Shown here: positions 49,271 through 61,067 of the stretch, piece after piece | Numbering within the stretch: the first letter of the stretch is position 1 | Layout: each line of letters begins with the position of its first letter | NCBI RefSeq assembly: GCF_964019585.1 | Contig: NZ_OZ026454.1 | Location: 372,001-436,000 of the forward strand | Reading direction: 5' to 3' | Source of the DNA: Candidatus Mesenet endosymbiont of Agriotes lineatus | GTDB taxonomy: Bacteria; Pseudomonadota; Alphaproteobacteria; Rickettsiales; Anaplasmataceae | DNA length: 64,000 nt | The notes under the pieces: model-generated | What the model was told of the DNA's origin: nothing | What the model saw: the letters and a program-made list of their open reading frames with translations, nothing else | The model's database searches: none | Position numbers and translations under genes: made by a program

Positions 49271-49699
49271 ATGAATTATTATCATTGGATCGAAGCATTT
49301 CATATCATTTCAGTAATAATGTGGATGGCCGGTATGTTATACCTACCACGGCTTTACGTATATCACACAGAAGTCAAACCCGGTTCTGACAGTGATAATA
49401 TGTTAAAAGTAATGGAAAGAAGACTGCTGCGATGTATTATAAACCCAGCTATGATCTCTACTTTTCTCTTAGGTATAATACTAATCAGTATTAAAAAAGT
49501 ATACTTTGAGACATGGTTTCACATTAAAGCCTTTGCTATAATTGTAATGTCAATAATTCAAATGTTGTTTGCTAAACATAGAAAAGATTTCGAAAGAAAT
49601 ATTAACAAGAAGTCTCACATTTATTTTCGAATCTTAAATGAAATAGTGACAGTACTTATAGTAGTAATAGTGATAATGGTTGTTGTTAGACCTTTTTAG
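49271..49699 (+). CDS. hemJ: protoporphyrinogen oxidase HemJ
   Basis: A 142-residue membrane protein with four hydrophobic helices. The N-terminal YYHWIEAFHIISVIMWMAGMLYLPRLYVYH contains the conserved His and Arg of the HemJ family, which oxidises protoporphyrinogen IX late in haem synthesis. It pairs functionally with hemA at 16029, although the two are far apart. Length matches the family. Confidence 0.88.
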   Translation: MNYYHWIEAFHIISVIMWMAGMLYLPRLYVYHTEVKPGSDSDNMLKVMERRLLRCIINPAMISTFLLGIILISIKKVYFETWFHIKAFAIIVMSIIQMLFAKHRKDFERNINKKSHIYFRILNEIVTVLIVVIVIMVVVRPF

Positions 49700-49829
49700 T
49701 TATCGTTATAAAATAGCTGGCAAAAGTTATAATGTAAGAAATTTTATTTCGGCAGTTAAAGTATTATAAGGTTACTTTAACAACGATTGGGTAAAGGAAC
49801 CTCATATGCATTAATATAAACGTTTCGAG

Positions 49830-49916
49830 CGGACGGAGTAGGATTTGAACCCACGGCATGCTTACACATGCGTCAGTTTTCAAGACTGGTGCCTTAAACC
49901 GCTCGGCCATCCGTCC
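49830..49916 (-). tRNA. tRNA-Ser (TGA)
   Basis: A class II tRNA of 87 bases with acceptor GGACGGA/TCCGTCC and discriminator G. The anticodon loop carries TGA (CTTGAAA), a long variable arm GCATGTGTAAGCATGC follows, and the T loop is TTCAAAT. CCA is not encoded. Confidence 0.95.
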
Positions 49917-49965
49917 ACTTCTTTCTTACCATAATATTTAATTTTAGACAATATCAATTTTAAAG

Positions 49966-51201
49966 CTACTTACAATCTTTGCACATTGCTTCAGTACTAA
50001 CATTAGCTAGTTCTACACTAGAACTTGGTCCAGTTATAACAATATCATTTGATGGTTTCCAGCCTGATAAAAAAGGAGCCTTATATGCTGATGCTACAGC
50101 AAAATCGTGCCTAATAACACCATTTTTCCACTTCCCACAAGCTACAGCATCTGCAAAAGGAATATCACCTATGAAAATACTACTGCTACCATTAGCTATA
50201 TTAATCTTTCCTTGTTGATAAGCTTCTAAGTACTTATCACTTATCTTGACATCACCATTTGCATCTATTCTTGTCTCTATTTCTTCATCCTTATGTATTA
50301 TTTTCCCTCTTTTTCTTTCATGAATGGTATAAGATGTCCACCTGTTTATCAAAAACATGTGGCCTTCAGTTACAACATAATTTCTCTTTATCTTTAATTG
50401 TTCTATAGTCTTTCCTACTTGATAGCGTCTATCTCTATCATCAGTAGTAGTTTTTTCTATTGAATGATTAATACCAATGTACTCTACATATCCGCTTCCA
50501 CTTTTCTCCTCCCCTTTATGTTGAATGTCAAAGGGTATTTTTAATATTAACTGCTTTTCAGTGTTGTAGTATCGATTAAATAATTTATATACTTGGTATT
50601 TATCATATAGTTTGTCAAGATTCAGCTTTTGCCCTACTCCCATTATTACTTTAGGTACTTTTATAATTAGTCTTGAATGTTGCGTAATGTCATTAATTTT
50701 TAATGTTTTTAACTTTTCTAAAGACTTGAGAAATTTCATAAATGATTTTTTGCCGTTGTACCCCAATTCTCTTTCAACGGTACTACCTACAAATGAATGT
50801 TGCTGTAGTTGTGGCAAAGTAGTAACAATTTCAACTGTAACTGGGCGTGTGTAAACCTCTTCATTACTAAGAACATGGTGAGCATGACCGCAATGAGCGA
50901 CACATGGTGGCAAACAACAGCTCGCAGTTCCACAAGCTGCACCAGCAATAGCAATTTGCGATATGCCTGTAGCCAATCCAAAAATGGCAGCACCAAAAAG
51001 TGCTATAGGTACAATAATAAGACTTACTGCAGTATTACTTGCCCTTGTTCCTCTCTCTCCAAAGCAAAAATCAACAACACGGTTTTGGCAAAAATCGGAT
51101 TCAAGTCGACTTGTCAGAACAATAAAGTTTTTCTCTTTATATACTTTTCCCCCTATTGTATAGAATATGTCATATTCTTTTCCTTCAACATAGTTAGTCA
51201 T
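49966..51201 (-). CDS. hypothetical membrane protein with Cys/His cluster
   Basis: A 411-residue protein. Residues ~56-90 are hydrophobic (VSLIIVPIALFGAAIFGLATG). They are followed directly by a Cys/His-rich stretch (residues 90-109 with Cys 90, 95, 96, 100, 104 and His 103, 106, 108, 109), then a ~300-residue polar domain. The last residues are MCKDCK. The cluster could bind metal. There is no signal peptide. The gene has a GGGGG-type ribosome site before the ATG at 51201. No family was recognised. Confidence 0.65.
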   Translation of the reverse strand: MTNYVEGKEYDIFYTIGGKVYKEKNFIVLTSRLESDFCQNRVVDFCFGERGTRASNTAVSLIIVPIALFGAAIFGLATGISQIAIAGAACGTASCCLPPCVAHCGHAHHVLSNEEVYTRPVTVEIVTTLPQLQQHSFVGSTVERELGYNGKKSFMKFLKSLEKLKTLKINDITQHSRLIIKVPKVIMGVGQKLNLDKLYDKYQVYKLFNRYYNTEKQLILKIPFDIQHKGEEKSGSGYVEYIGINHSIEKTTTDDRDRRYQVGKTIEQLKIKRNYVVTEGHMFLINRWTSYTIHERKRGKIIHKDEEIETRIDANGDVKISDKYLEAYQQGKINIANGSSSIFIGDIPFADAVACGKWKNGVIRHDFAVASAYKAPFLSGWKPSNDIVITGPSSSVELANVSTEAMCKDCK

Positions 51202-51296
51202 TTATCTATCCCCCTTTTTGAGCTAAACCTATTCTAATATGGATATAAATGCAATCAAGAATTACTAAATAAGCAAGCTATTGATTTTGTTTTTAA

Positions 51297-53563
<2,267 letters not shown>

Positions 53564-53632
53564 TTATACAATTTAAAATGTCATACTAAAATGCATTGTC
53601 TACACACATGAAGATAGTAAAAGGAATAGAAT

Positions 53633-54487
53633 ATGATACAAGATAAAAAATTAAATAAATTAGATTTAATATCAACGTTAATCTTCATAGTAACTTTAGC
53701 AGAGATACTTTTTTTTGCCAGCATAAAAGTAAATAGTGGATTTATGCAGTCTTTATTTCTTATAATTGGAGTAGGAACACTGCTTTTAATACTGACTGGG
53801 TATTTTATTAATAATCCTAATGAGGCAACGATAGTTGAACTCTTTGGCCATTATATTGGAACTTATTTTAATCCTGGGATTTTCATCACAGCACCACTTT
53901 CTTCTAAATATCCTGTTTCTCTAAGATTTAATAGTATCAATACGGACAAAATTAAAGTTAATGATGCAAATGGCAGTCCAATTGAAATTTCAGCAGTGAT
54001 TGTATGGAGAGTAGATAGCCCAGCTAAGGCGTATTACAATGTTAACAATTATATGCAGTTTGTTTCGGTGCAAAGTGAATCAGTAATAAGAGAGTTAGCA
54101 AGTAACTACCCATATGATAGTGAAAATGATGAAGAGTCTTTGCGCAAGAACTCAGATACTATTTCTGATGAGTTAAAGTCAATGTTGCAAAAGAGGTTAA
54201 GTATTGCAGGAGTGGAAATTACAGAAGCTAAAGTGTCACATTTAGCGTATTCACCAGAAATTGCACAAGCAATGCTTAGGCGTCAGCAAGCACATGCTAT
54301 CACATCTGCAAGAAGGCATATAGTACAGAACGCTATAAGCATCATTGAGGAAGTAATTGAGCATTTTGAAAAGAATAAAGGGATACAATTAGATAGTAAA
54401 GAAAAGGCTCAATTGATTAATAACTTGTTAGTTACGTTAGTTTCAGAGCGTGATGTGCATCCAACAATTAATTTACGCAGTGAGTAA
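53633..54487 (+). CDS. SPFH/band 7 domain membrane protein
   Basis: A 284-residue protein with two adjacent membrane helices (residues ~12-32 and ~40-62). An SPFH domain follows: IVELFGHYIGTYFNPGIF, then AVIVWRVDSPAKAYYNV, then the region LQKRLSIAGVEITEAKVSHLAYSPEIAQAML. The C-terminal helix (HIVQNAISIIEEVIEHFEKN) is a likely coiled coil. Such proteins form ring-shaped scaffolds around proteases or lipid domains. No partner protease lies next to it. Confidence 0.85.
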   Translation: MIQDKKLNKLDLISTLIFIVTLAEILFFASIKVNSGFMQSLFLIIGVGTLLLILTGYFINNPNEATIVELFGHYIGTYFNPGIFITAPLSSKYPVSLRFNSINTDKIKVNDANGSPIEISAVIVWRVDSPAKAYYNVNNYMQFVSVQSESVIRELASNYPYDSENDEESLRKNSDTISDELKSMLQKRLSIAGVEITEAKVSHLAYSPEIAQAMLRRQQAHAITSARRHIVQNAISIIEEVIEHFEKNKGIQLDSKEKAQLINNLLVTLVSERDVHPTINLRSE

Positions 54488-54535
54488 TTAGCGTTATTAT
54501 ACCTTAGATATCTTATCTTAAGTTCACTAAAAGTA

Positions 54536-55366
54536 ATGGATCAAATAAAGTTAGTCATAGAAAATGCATGGGAAAATAAAAACCATATATCAAATAATGC
54601 AGAACTTAAAGAAGCTATCCGAGAAACACTGAGTTTATTAGATGCAGGTAAAATTAGAGTAGCGGAAAAAGATAAGTCTGGATTATGGAAAGTAAATGAC
54701 TGGATGAAGAAAGCCATATTACTTCATTTTCGTACTGTAGATTCATCACTTATAAGTTTTGGTAATTCAGCAGTGAAGAATGAAAAAGCTTGGTGGTTTG
54801 ATAAGGTTAGCAGTAAATTTGATAATTGGGACCAAGAGAAATTTTTAAAATCTAAAATTAGATCCGTGCCAAATTCTTTTGTTCGTTATTCTGCTTATGT
54901 TGCTGAAAACGTTGTGCTGATGCCAAGCTTTGTTAATGTAGGAGCATATGTTGACTTTGGCACTATGGTAGATAGTGGCGTAACTATCGGTAGTTGCGCA
55001 CAAATAGGGAAAAATTGCCACATTTCAAGTAATGTAGTTATAGGTGGTGTGCTTGAACCCCTACAAGCAACTCCTGTTATTATAGAAGACAATTGCTTTA
55101 TTGGAGCAACAAGCGGTATAACTGAAGGCGTGATTGTTAGAGAGGGTTCAGTCTTAGCTATGGGCGTATGTATTGGAGCATCGACAAAAATAATAGATCG
55201 CAAAACCGGTAAGATTCATTATGGGGAAATACCATCTTACTCTGTAGTTGTTCCCGGTTCTATTTCTTCTGAAAACAACGTTTCTCTTCACTGTGCTGTA
55301 ATTGTAAAAAAAGTAGATGAGAGAACACGTGCTAAAACTTCGATAAACGAACTGCTTAGGGAATAA
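54536..55366 (+). CDS. dapD: 2,3,4,5-tetrahydropyridine-2,6-dicarboxylate N-succinyltransferase
   Basis: A 276-residue enzyme of lysine/diaminopimelate synthesis. The N-terminal helical domain is followed by a left-handed beta helix of hexapeptide repeats ([20 protein letters not shown] and [19 protein letters not shown]). Length matches the family. Diaminopimelate is needed for the residual peptidoglycan of these bacteria. Confidence 0.97.
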   Translation: MDQIKLVIENAWENKNHISNNAELKEAIRETLSLLDAGKIRVAEKDKSGLWKVNDWMKKAILLHFRTVDSSLISFGNSAVKNEKAWWFDKVSSKFDNWDQEKFLKSKIRSVPNSFVRYSAYVAENVVLMPSFVNVGAYVDFGTMVDSGVTIGSCAQIGKNCHISSNVVIGGVLEPLQATPVIIEDNCFIGATSGITEGVIVREGSVLAMGVCIGASTKIIDRKTGKIHYGEIPSYSVVVPGSISSENNVSLHCAVIVKKVDERTRAKTSINELLRE

Positions 55367-55956
55367 TGGAAATTTTCTAAACCAAACAAAGCTATTTCAT
55401 CTCATACTCCTATAATTAAAAAAAGAAAAATTTAAAATTTGTTTAATTCTGATTTTTTAGAATTCTCTGAATCATTATTTATTTTGATCTTATCTTTCAA
55501 CCTTTTTCGACCTATTGTTGATTTAGTGCCAATCTGGAGAAAAAGCACGTGTACAACATCAGAGAGAGGAGCGTTTTTAGCCCTTTTCACGGATTCCCAC
55601 CATGAAAGGACTACCAATTGATAATTGGAAGCGCTATAGTCGTATGTTTTAAAGCATATGACCACAAAGGTATCAATCTTGTTTTAAGAAAAAATCTTAA
55701 AATAGCTAAAACTATTCAGTAGGTCGCCAAAGATCCTATTCAATATATTCAGATCTTTTTTTCCTATACATCTGCCACTTTAAAGGCCGCCTCTACAGCC
55801 TCAATCTCTCCAGATTGGCATCCCCATTATATGCAATACCTGAAAATCTATGGAAGCAGAAAATTTGTAGAATTTCGCTATTTTTTCAAAAATTTTTAAA
55901 TCCTACCCACAGTAACTGTTTTATTATTTGAATAATTAGGAAATTTTTCATTATCT
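55367..55956. other. gene-free, decayed stretch
   Basis: About 590 bases without a convincing gene. A 77-codon minus-strand frame (55432-55665) begins with a poor start and lacks a ribosome site. Broken readings in other minus frames continue upstream. The segment WWESVKRAKNAPLSDVVHVL may be left over from a once longer gene, but I could not place it in a family. No inverted repeats or tRNA-like folds were seen. Confidence 0.4.
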
Positions 55957-57192
55957 CTATTCTATGCGTTGACGTTTTCTTGGGGAGGCTTCTACTTCAG
56001 CTAGTAACCTTTGCGGTTCATGAGATAGTCCGCTGATCTTCTTTTCTCGTTTTTGCAAACTAATCTCTGCATGCCGCCTAGCTTCTGTATTGATAGATTT
56101 GCATGCTACGCTCAGATTTAATGCATCATTACTTCCCTCAATAATGCCATAATCTTGTATTGCCATTTTCTTATTAAGGTCAAAGTTCCCTTTTTTTATT
56201 CTTAGCAATTCTAATCTTAAGAGTTCAGCAAGAGCACCAGTTCTAAATGCATCTTTCTTGTGTGCTAACAGATATTGCTTACTTAAATGCTCTATAACAC
56301 CTAACACACACTCAGGTATAAAAGATAATTGCTCATCAGAGCTATATTTTTCCTTAATTGTTTTGAATTCTTTAATTAATTCTTGTCTTTTGGCTTCATT
56401 GTTTATGTAACTAGCAATAGCTTCTGCATTTCCACTTTTATTTGCTTCTATTAATTTACCTAAATGAGGCATTGCTTTGATTTGTTCGAATGCTGTAAGG
56501 CAATTTTTGAGATTAGGTTCTGAGTTTATTGCCTCCCTTGTAAACTCAGGTTCTTTATTTACATCAGCACCAAAAAGTAGGAGTAGGAAGAAACTTTCTG
56601 GAGATTCTTTCCATATAATAAATGATATAAGTGTGCTACCACAATTACCTATGGTATTAATATCTGATCCATGTTCTAAAAGCAGCCTTACTGTTTGTGG
56701 ATCTGCATTAGGATACATTGCTCTATGCAAAGGAGTGTCTTTGTGAATGTTTTGGATGTGAACATTCGCTCCCTTATCTAAAAGTAATTTTACTAACTTT
56801 CCTAGCCCTTCATAAGCAGCAGCATGTAGAGGTGTTGCTCCCAATTGATCCTTGACATGTATATCTGCACCATTTTCTATAAGAAATATCGCTACTTCTT
56901 CGTGTTTTTTTTCAATAGCTGCATGCAAAGGTGTCGCGGTTGGTTTTCCTTCTCTACCACCATTATTAATATCTGCACCATGCTTTAGAAGTAGTTCTAC
57001 GACTTCTTTCTTCCCTTGTTCAGCAGCCCAGAGCAAAACTGTTGATTTATTATGGAACTGCTTATAATTCACAGCGTTAGCACTTGCTCCTTTCTCTAGT
57101 AAAGAACGTACTTCCTCTATGTTTTTCTTGTATTCTTCACCATTTTTACAGCATTTTTTAACTGCATTAATTAATTCATCATTAAGTGACAT
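55957..57192 (-). CDS. ankyrin-repeat protein with basic C-terminal tail
   Basis: A 411-residue protein. The ATG at 57192 follows a GGGGGA site and is preferred to an upstream in-frame start at 57243. Five ankyrin repeats are seen at residues ~49-79, 86-115, 118-147, 152-181 and 185-213, each with TPLH-type turns (ATPLHAAIEKKHEEVAIFLI). The C-terminal half is helical. The last seven residues RKRQRIE form a short basic patch like a nuclear-localisation signal. It is a candidate host-directed protein by analogy with other ankyrin proteins of the group. No membrane segment is present. Confidence 0.85.
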   Translation of the reverse strand: MSLNDELINAVKKCCKNGEEYKKNIEEVRSLLEKGASANAVNYKQFHNKSTVLLWAAEQGKKEVVELLLKHGADINNGGREGKPTATPLHAAIEKKHEEVAIFLIENGADIHVKDQLGATPLHAAAYEGLGKLVKLLLDKGANVHIQNIHKDTPLHRAMYPNADPQTVRLLLEHGSDINTIGNCGSTLISFIIWKESPESFFLLLLFGADVNKEPEFTREAINSEPNLKNCLTAFEQIKAMPHLGKLIEANKSGNAEAIASYINNEAKRQELIKEFKTIKEKYSSDEQLSFIPECVLGVIEHLSKQYLLAHKKDAFRTGALAELLRLELLRIKKGNFDLNKKMAIQDYGIIEGSNDALNLSVACKSINTEARRHAEISLQKREKKISGLSHEPQRLLAEVEASPRKRQRIE

Positions 57193-57300
57193 AAATCCCC
57201 CAAATTTATGATAGCAGTTAATATATAATGCTATGCTTATCAACTTATAAAGTGATATTTTATTTTCTTTATAAAATAGTTATTATATTTATTACTTTTG

Positions 57301-58389
57301 TTATAGAGAAGTTACTATTTCAGTGTCCCATATTTCAATTATGTCATCGCTAAAGTTGAATGACTCAACTTTTTTTAGGGCATAACATTGACTTATGTCT
57401 ACAATATTTAAATTTCCTATTGCGGGTAGTGCTTCATTGCCAAGAATTTTGCCTGCTCTACAGCAGATTATTCTGTCAGCCAGCTTTTGTTTGAGCAATT
57501 CTGTAAATAGTGTACTTCCACCTTCTACTAATAGTCTTGTGATACCAAACTTTGTTGTTAGTTCTTGCATTACCAGTTTTAGAGAAGTCTTGCAATCATA
57601 AGCTATAAGATAATCAATATGTTTTATTCTTTCCTTTGGCTCATGGTCTGTAACTACTACAGTTTTTATTTTACTGGCTGTTTTTGCAATTTGATGCCTT
57701 GATTTTAATCTTGCTTTGCTATCTATTATAATCCTCATTGGTGATTGTCCTTCAAGACCAGGTAGGCGACAATCTAGCATAGGGTCATCAATTTCCAAAG
57801 TGTTACTACCAATCATAACAGCATCATGCTCGGCTCTAACTTTATGAACCCAATTTCTAGTAAGAGAACTAGTTATCCACTTACTTTCACCTGCAGAAGT
57901 GGCAATTTTGCCATCGAAGGACATTGCCATCTTTAATGTTATAAAAGGTCTAAATAGCTTTTTGCTGCAAAAAAATCCAGCATTCAATTCTTCTGCTTCT
58001 TTTTTCATCACATTGCATTTTACTTCGACTCCTGCATTTAATAAGGTTTCAATCCCTTTACCGGATACGCGACTATCTGGATCGCATGTGGCAATTACAA
58101 CTTTTTTTATGCCGGAAGCAATTATAGCTGAAGTGCAGGGCGCTGTATTTCCATGATGGCAACATGGTTCAAGAGTAATATACATAGTAGAGTTATGTGC
58201 TAGATTTTCAGCGCGTTCTAAGGCGATAACTTCTGCGTGAGGGCGCCCACCAGCTTGAGTCCAGCCTCTACTTATGATAACATCATCTTGAACAATAACG
58301 CAGCCAACTGTAGGATTAGGTGATACGTTTCCTAATCCTCGTTTTGCCAGTCTTAAAGCAATTGATATGAAATGATTGTCATCGTACAT
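57301..58389 (-). CDS. ribD: riboflavin biosynthesis deaminase/reductase RibD
   Basis: A 362-residue two-domain enzyme making the pyrimidine precursor of riboflavin. The deaminase domain has HAEVIALERAE (His, Glu) and the zinc Cys pair in LEPCCHHGNTAPCTSAI. The reductase domain (from residue ~145) has ITLKMAMSFDGKIAT, and LLVEGGSTLFTELL near the end. Full length. It lies seven bases downstream of dgt. Confidence 0.96.
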   Translation of the reverse strand: MYDDNHFISIALRLAKRGLGNVSPNPTVGCVIVQDDVIISRGWTQAGGRPHAEVIALERAENLAHNSTMYITLEPCCHHGNTAPCTSAIIASGIKKVVIATCDPDSRVSGKGIETLLNAGVEVKCNVMKKEAEELNAGFFCSKKLFRPFITLKMAMSFDGKIATSAGESKWITSSLTRNWVHKVRAEHDAVMIGSNTLEIDDPMLDCRLPGLEGQSPMRIIIDSKARLKSRHQIAKTASKIKTVVVTDHEPKERIKHIDYLIAYDCKTSLKLVMQELTTKFGITRLLVEGGSTLFTELLKQKLADRIICCRAGKILGNEALPAIGNLNIVDISQCYALKKVESFNFSDDIIEIWDTEIVTSL

Positions 58390-58396
58390 AAAAAAT

Positions 58397-59602
58397 TTAA
58401 AAAGACGTCATTTCATACGAAGTATCAAATATTCTTCTATGCTCTTGAATAGCGAACCTGTCAGTCATGCCAGCAATGTAATCACAAACTATAATAGAAC
58501 GTTGCTCTTCACTTGCACTGGATGCAATTTTGCTCCATTCTGTAGGTAATATATTTGGTTCATTGTGAAAAATATTGAAAAGATCGCAAATTATTCGCTT
58601 TGCTTTGCTGGTTACTCTATTAATTTTATAATGCCTATACACCTTTGCATTTAAAAATTCTTTAAGCTTTTTATTACTTTCAGTAAGCTCTGGGGAAAAA
58701 TGCACTAAAGGCTTTCTTAGCTTCCTTATACCTTCAGAAGTCTCAATATTATAAATTTGAATGTTTTTTTCAACCTGCTTTACGATATCTTGAATCATGA
58801 AATTTATCATTCTCCTTAGAAATTCATATATTACTTTATTTTGTGATAAATTTGGATATTCGTTCAATACTTCCTTAAATAACTCACTAAATAAAGGGAG
58901 AGTTAATAAATCATCAGTAGTAAAAAATTTAGCCCTAAGCCCATCATCTAGATCATGCACATTGTAAGCTATATCATCAGAAATTGCAGCAACTTGGGCT
59001 TCAGCGCTAGAGAATTCCGCAAATTTTAAATCATACTTTTCCTTCTTTTTTTCATATTCAGGTATTGTTTGCATCAGATGACCAATAATTAGAGATTTTT
59101 TATTCTCAGGTAAAGGACCATTATGTTTTGCGATGCCTTCTAAAATTTCCCAAGTAGGGTTAATGCCGTTGAAATGAATATATCGCTGCTCAAGATACGT
59201 TAAAATTCTTAAAGACTGTATATTATGATCAAAACCAGTAAAGTTCTTCGTTGCTTCATTTAAAGCATCTTCCCCTGCATGACCAAAAGGTGCGTGCCCT
59301 AAATCATGAGCTAAAGATATCGCTTCAGCGATATCTTCATTTAAGCGTAATCTTTTGCATATAGAACGTGCAACTTGTGCTACTTCTAAACTGTGAGTTA
59401 ACCTTGTGCGGTAATAATCTCCTGTATAATTAATAAACACTTGTGTTTTGTATTCCAATTTACGAAATGCGCCAGAGTGAATAATACGATCTCTATCGCG
59501 TTGAAAACAGCTGCGATACTTATCATCTTCTTCATCAAAAAATCTTCCTTTTGTTTGATCAAATGCACAAGCAAAGCTTGATAAAATATTTTTATTTGAC
59601 AT
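58397..59602 (-). CDS. dgt: deoxyguanosinetriphosphate triphosphohydrolase-like protein
   Basis: A 401-residue HD-domain hydrolase that cleaves dNTPs to nucleoside and triphosphate. The metal-binding residues are in RTRLTHSLEVAQVA, LAHDLGHAPFGHAGE and the Asp of ISDDIAYNVHDLDDG. RDRIIHSGAFRKLEYKTQVF is a typical N-terminal segment. Length matches the family. It is co-oriented with ribD and only seven bases away from it. Confidence 0.94.
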   Translation of the reverse strand: MSNKNILSSFACAFDQTKGRFFDEEDDKYRSCFQRDRDRIIHSGAFRKLEYKTQVFINYTGDYYRTRLTHSLEVAQVARSICKRLRLNEDIAEAISLAHDLGHAPFGHAGEDALNEATKNFTGFDHNIQSLRILTYLEQRYIHFNGINPTWEILEGIAKHNGPLPENKKSLIIGHLMQTIPEYEKKKEKYDLKFAEFSSAEAQVAAISDDIAYNVHDLDDGLRAKFFTTDDLLTLPLFSELFKEVLNEYPNLSQNKVIYEFLRRMINFMIQDIVKQVEKNIQIYNIETSEGIRKLRKPLVHFSPELTESNKKLKEFLNAKVYRHYKINRVTSKAKRIICDLFNIFHNEPNILPTEWSKIASSASEEQRSIIVCDYIAGMTDRFAIQEHRRIFDTSYEMTSF

Positions 59603-59648
59603 TATCTAATATTATTATAATACGTAGTTAAAGTAAATTTGGGTATTT

Positions 59649-60074
59649 ATGTCAATGAATTATAACATAACTCTTACTGAAAGTGCGATTAGGAAAGTTC
59701 ACTCTCTTATAAATGAAGAAGGTAGTTCTAATTCTGCCTTACGTGTTTTAGTATCTGGTGGTGGATGCTCTGGGTTTCAATATAATTTTAAAATGGATGA
59801 AGTACAAAATGATGATGCAAGTGATGACGATGATGATTACGATATAGAAGATGACGATTTTGACTATGATGACGAAGAGGATGAGCTTGATGCATCTGGT
59901 ATCATGATAAATGATGAGTGCGGAAAACCAATCTTACTTGTGGATAGTAATTCTGCTCAACTTCTAAAAAATTCAGTGGTGGATTATACTGAAGATTTAA
60001 ATGGGTCTGGGTTTATTATTAAGAACCCTTTGGCTAAGTCTAGGTGTGGTTGTGGTAATAGTTTTGCAGTTTAA
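59649..60074 (+). CDS. erpA: A-type iron-sulfur carrier with acidic insert (ErpA/IscA-like)
   Basis: A 141-residue carrier of Fe-S clusters. The three cluster cysteines are present (Cys40 in GGGCSGFQY, Cys133 and Cys135 in SRCGCGNSF). The family is usually about 110 residues; here residues ~52-80 are an extra stretch made almost only of Asp, Glu and Tyr. ErpA versus IscA could not be settled from sequence alone, so the symbol is tentative. It is divergent from dgt across a 46-bp gap. Confidence 0.85.
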   Translation: MSMNYNITLTESAIRKVHSLINEEGSSNSALRVLVSGGGCSGFQYNFKMDEVQNDDASDDDDDYDIEDDDFDYDDEEDELDASGIMINDECGKPILLVDSNSAQLLKNSVVDYTEDLNGSGFIIKNPLAKSRCGCGNSFAV

Positions 60075-60117
60075 TATTTTTTTCAATATGTTTAGTAAAT
60101 ATTATTAAGTATATTCA

Positions 60118-61065
60118 TTGCTTAATGGGGAGTATGGTCTGAATGAGAGAAAAATAAAAGCAGAAGATCTTTCTTTTCAAGAAAATGATGAAGGAAATAT
60201 AAAAAAAATAAAACAATATATTGAAAAATATAAAGAATATAATATCAAAAGGATTCAAAAGCTTACAGGTGAACGTGATATAGAAATAGCAGGGGATATT
60301 CCAAATAATACAGCGATTATAATGGAAGCTAAGAGGGTAGAAAACGGCAAAATCATGTATGCTAAACTTAAAATTAATGGCAACATAAAAGAGGAAGCGG
60401 TGATACTATCTAATAGTGCAGTTGAAGTATTCAATGAAAAAGAAGGATCATGTGTAATTGAAAAAGGTGCAATAGTAATGGTAAGAAATGATTCTTCTGT
60501 TACGATAGAAGGGCGTGTTAAGGAGTTTGCAGTAATTGAAACTCAAGGAATTTTTAAAGCTACAGCTGTTAACGATGGTGCAATTATTTGTGTTCCAGAG
60601 AGGAATATTAGTATTATACATGATAAGCGGCAAAAACCTGAAGCATCAGGTTATGATCACGAGTATGTTGAAAGTATTACAGATAAAAATATACATGAAT
60701 ATGGTGGTAAAAAAATTAATCATGTAAAAGATTTGCATTTTGGTCAAACTATAGACTGTAGTGGTAATGATTTAAAAATGCCAAGCTTTGATCAAGAATA
60801 TCACATATACAGCTCAGATATAAAAGAGAAACTTAAAAATACACCCCGTCAAGATTATTACTATATAGGCGAAGGTGAAAGCAAAAGAAAAGTAAGCAAA
60901 GAAGAATTTACAAAAATAACAGGTATGTCTCCTGAACAGATTAGTGAATTTTCTAAACATGCTCCTAAACCTAAGTACTATTTTCATGACGACAAACAAT
61001 CTCAAAGTAGTAATGTTGAAGGTGATAGTGCACAATCTCATAAAAAGTATGATAAAGGAAAGTAA
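60118..61065 (+). CDS. hypothetical protein with beta-helix-like middle
   Basis: A 315-residue protein. The only start before the conserved-looking part is TTG at 60118; a stop lies four codons upstream. Residues ~60-165 show regular short strands with turns (KINGNIKEEAVILSNSAVEVF, IEKGAIVMVRNDSSVTIEGRV), reminiscent of bactofilin-like beta helices. The flanks are Lys/Glu-rich and the tail is low-complexity. No signal peptide or membrane segment. No family was recognised with confidence. Confidence 0.62.
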   Translation: MLNGEYGLNERKIKAEDLSFQENDEGNIKKIKQYIEKYKEYNIKRIQKLTGERDIEIAGDIPNNTAIIMEAKRVENGKIMYAKLKINGNIKEEAVILSNSAVEVFNEKEGSCVIEKGAIVMVRNDSSVTIEGRVKEFAVIETQGIFKATAVNDGAIICVPERNISIIHDKRQKPEASGYDHEYVESITDKNIHEYGGKKINHVKDLHFGQTIDCSGNDLKMPSFDQEYHIYSSDIKEKLKNTPRQDYYYIGEGESKRKVSKEEFTKITGMSPEQISEFSKHAPKPKYYFHDDKQSQSSNVEGDSAQSHKKYDKGK

Positions 61066-61067
61066 AA

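Noticed and set aside
55432-55665. 77-codon minus-strand frame, considered as a phage portal fragment
   Set aside because: The only likeness was a short APLSDVVHVL segment. It was too weak to name a family, so it is listed as a decayed stretch.
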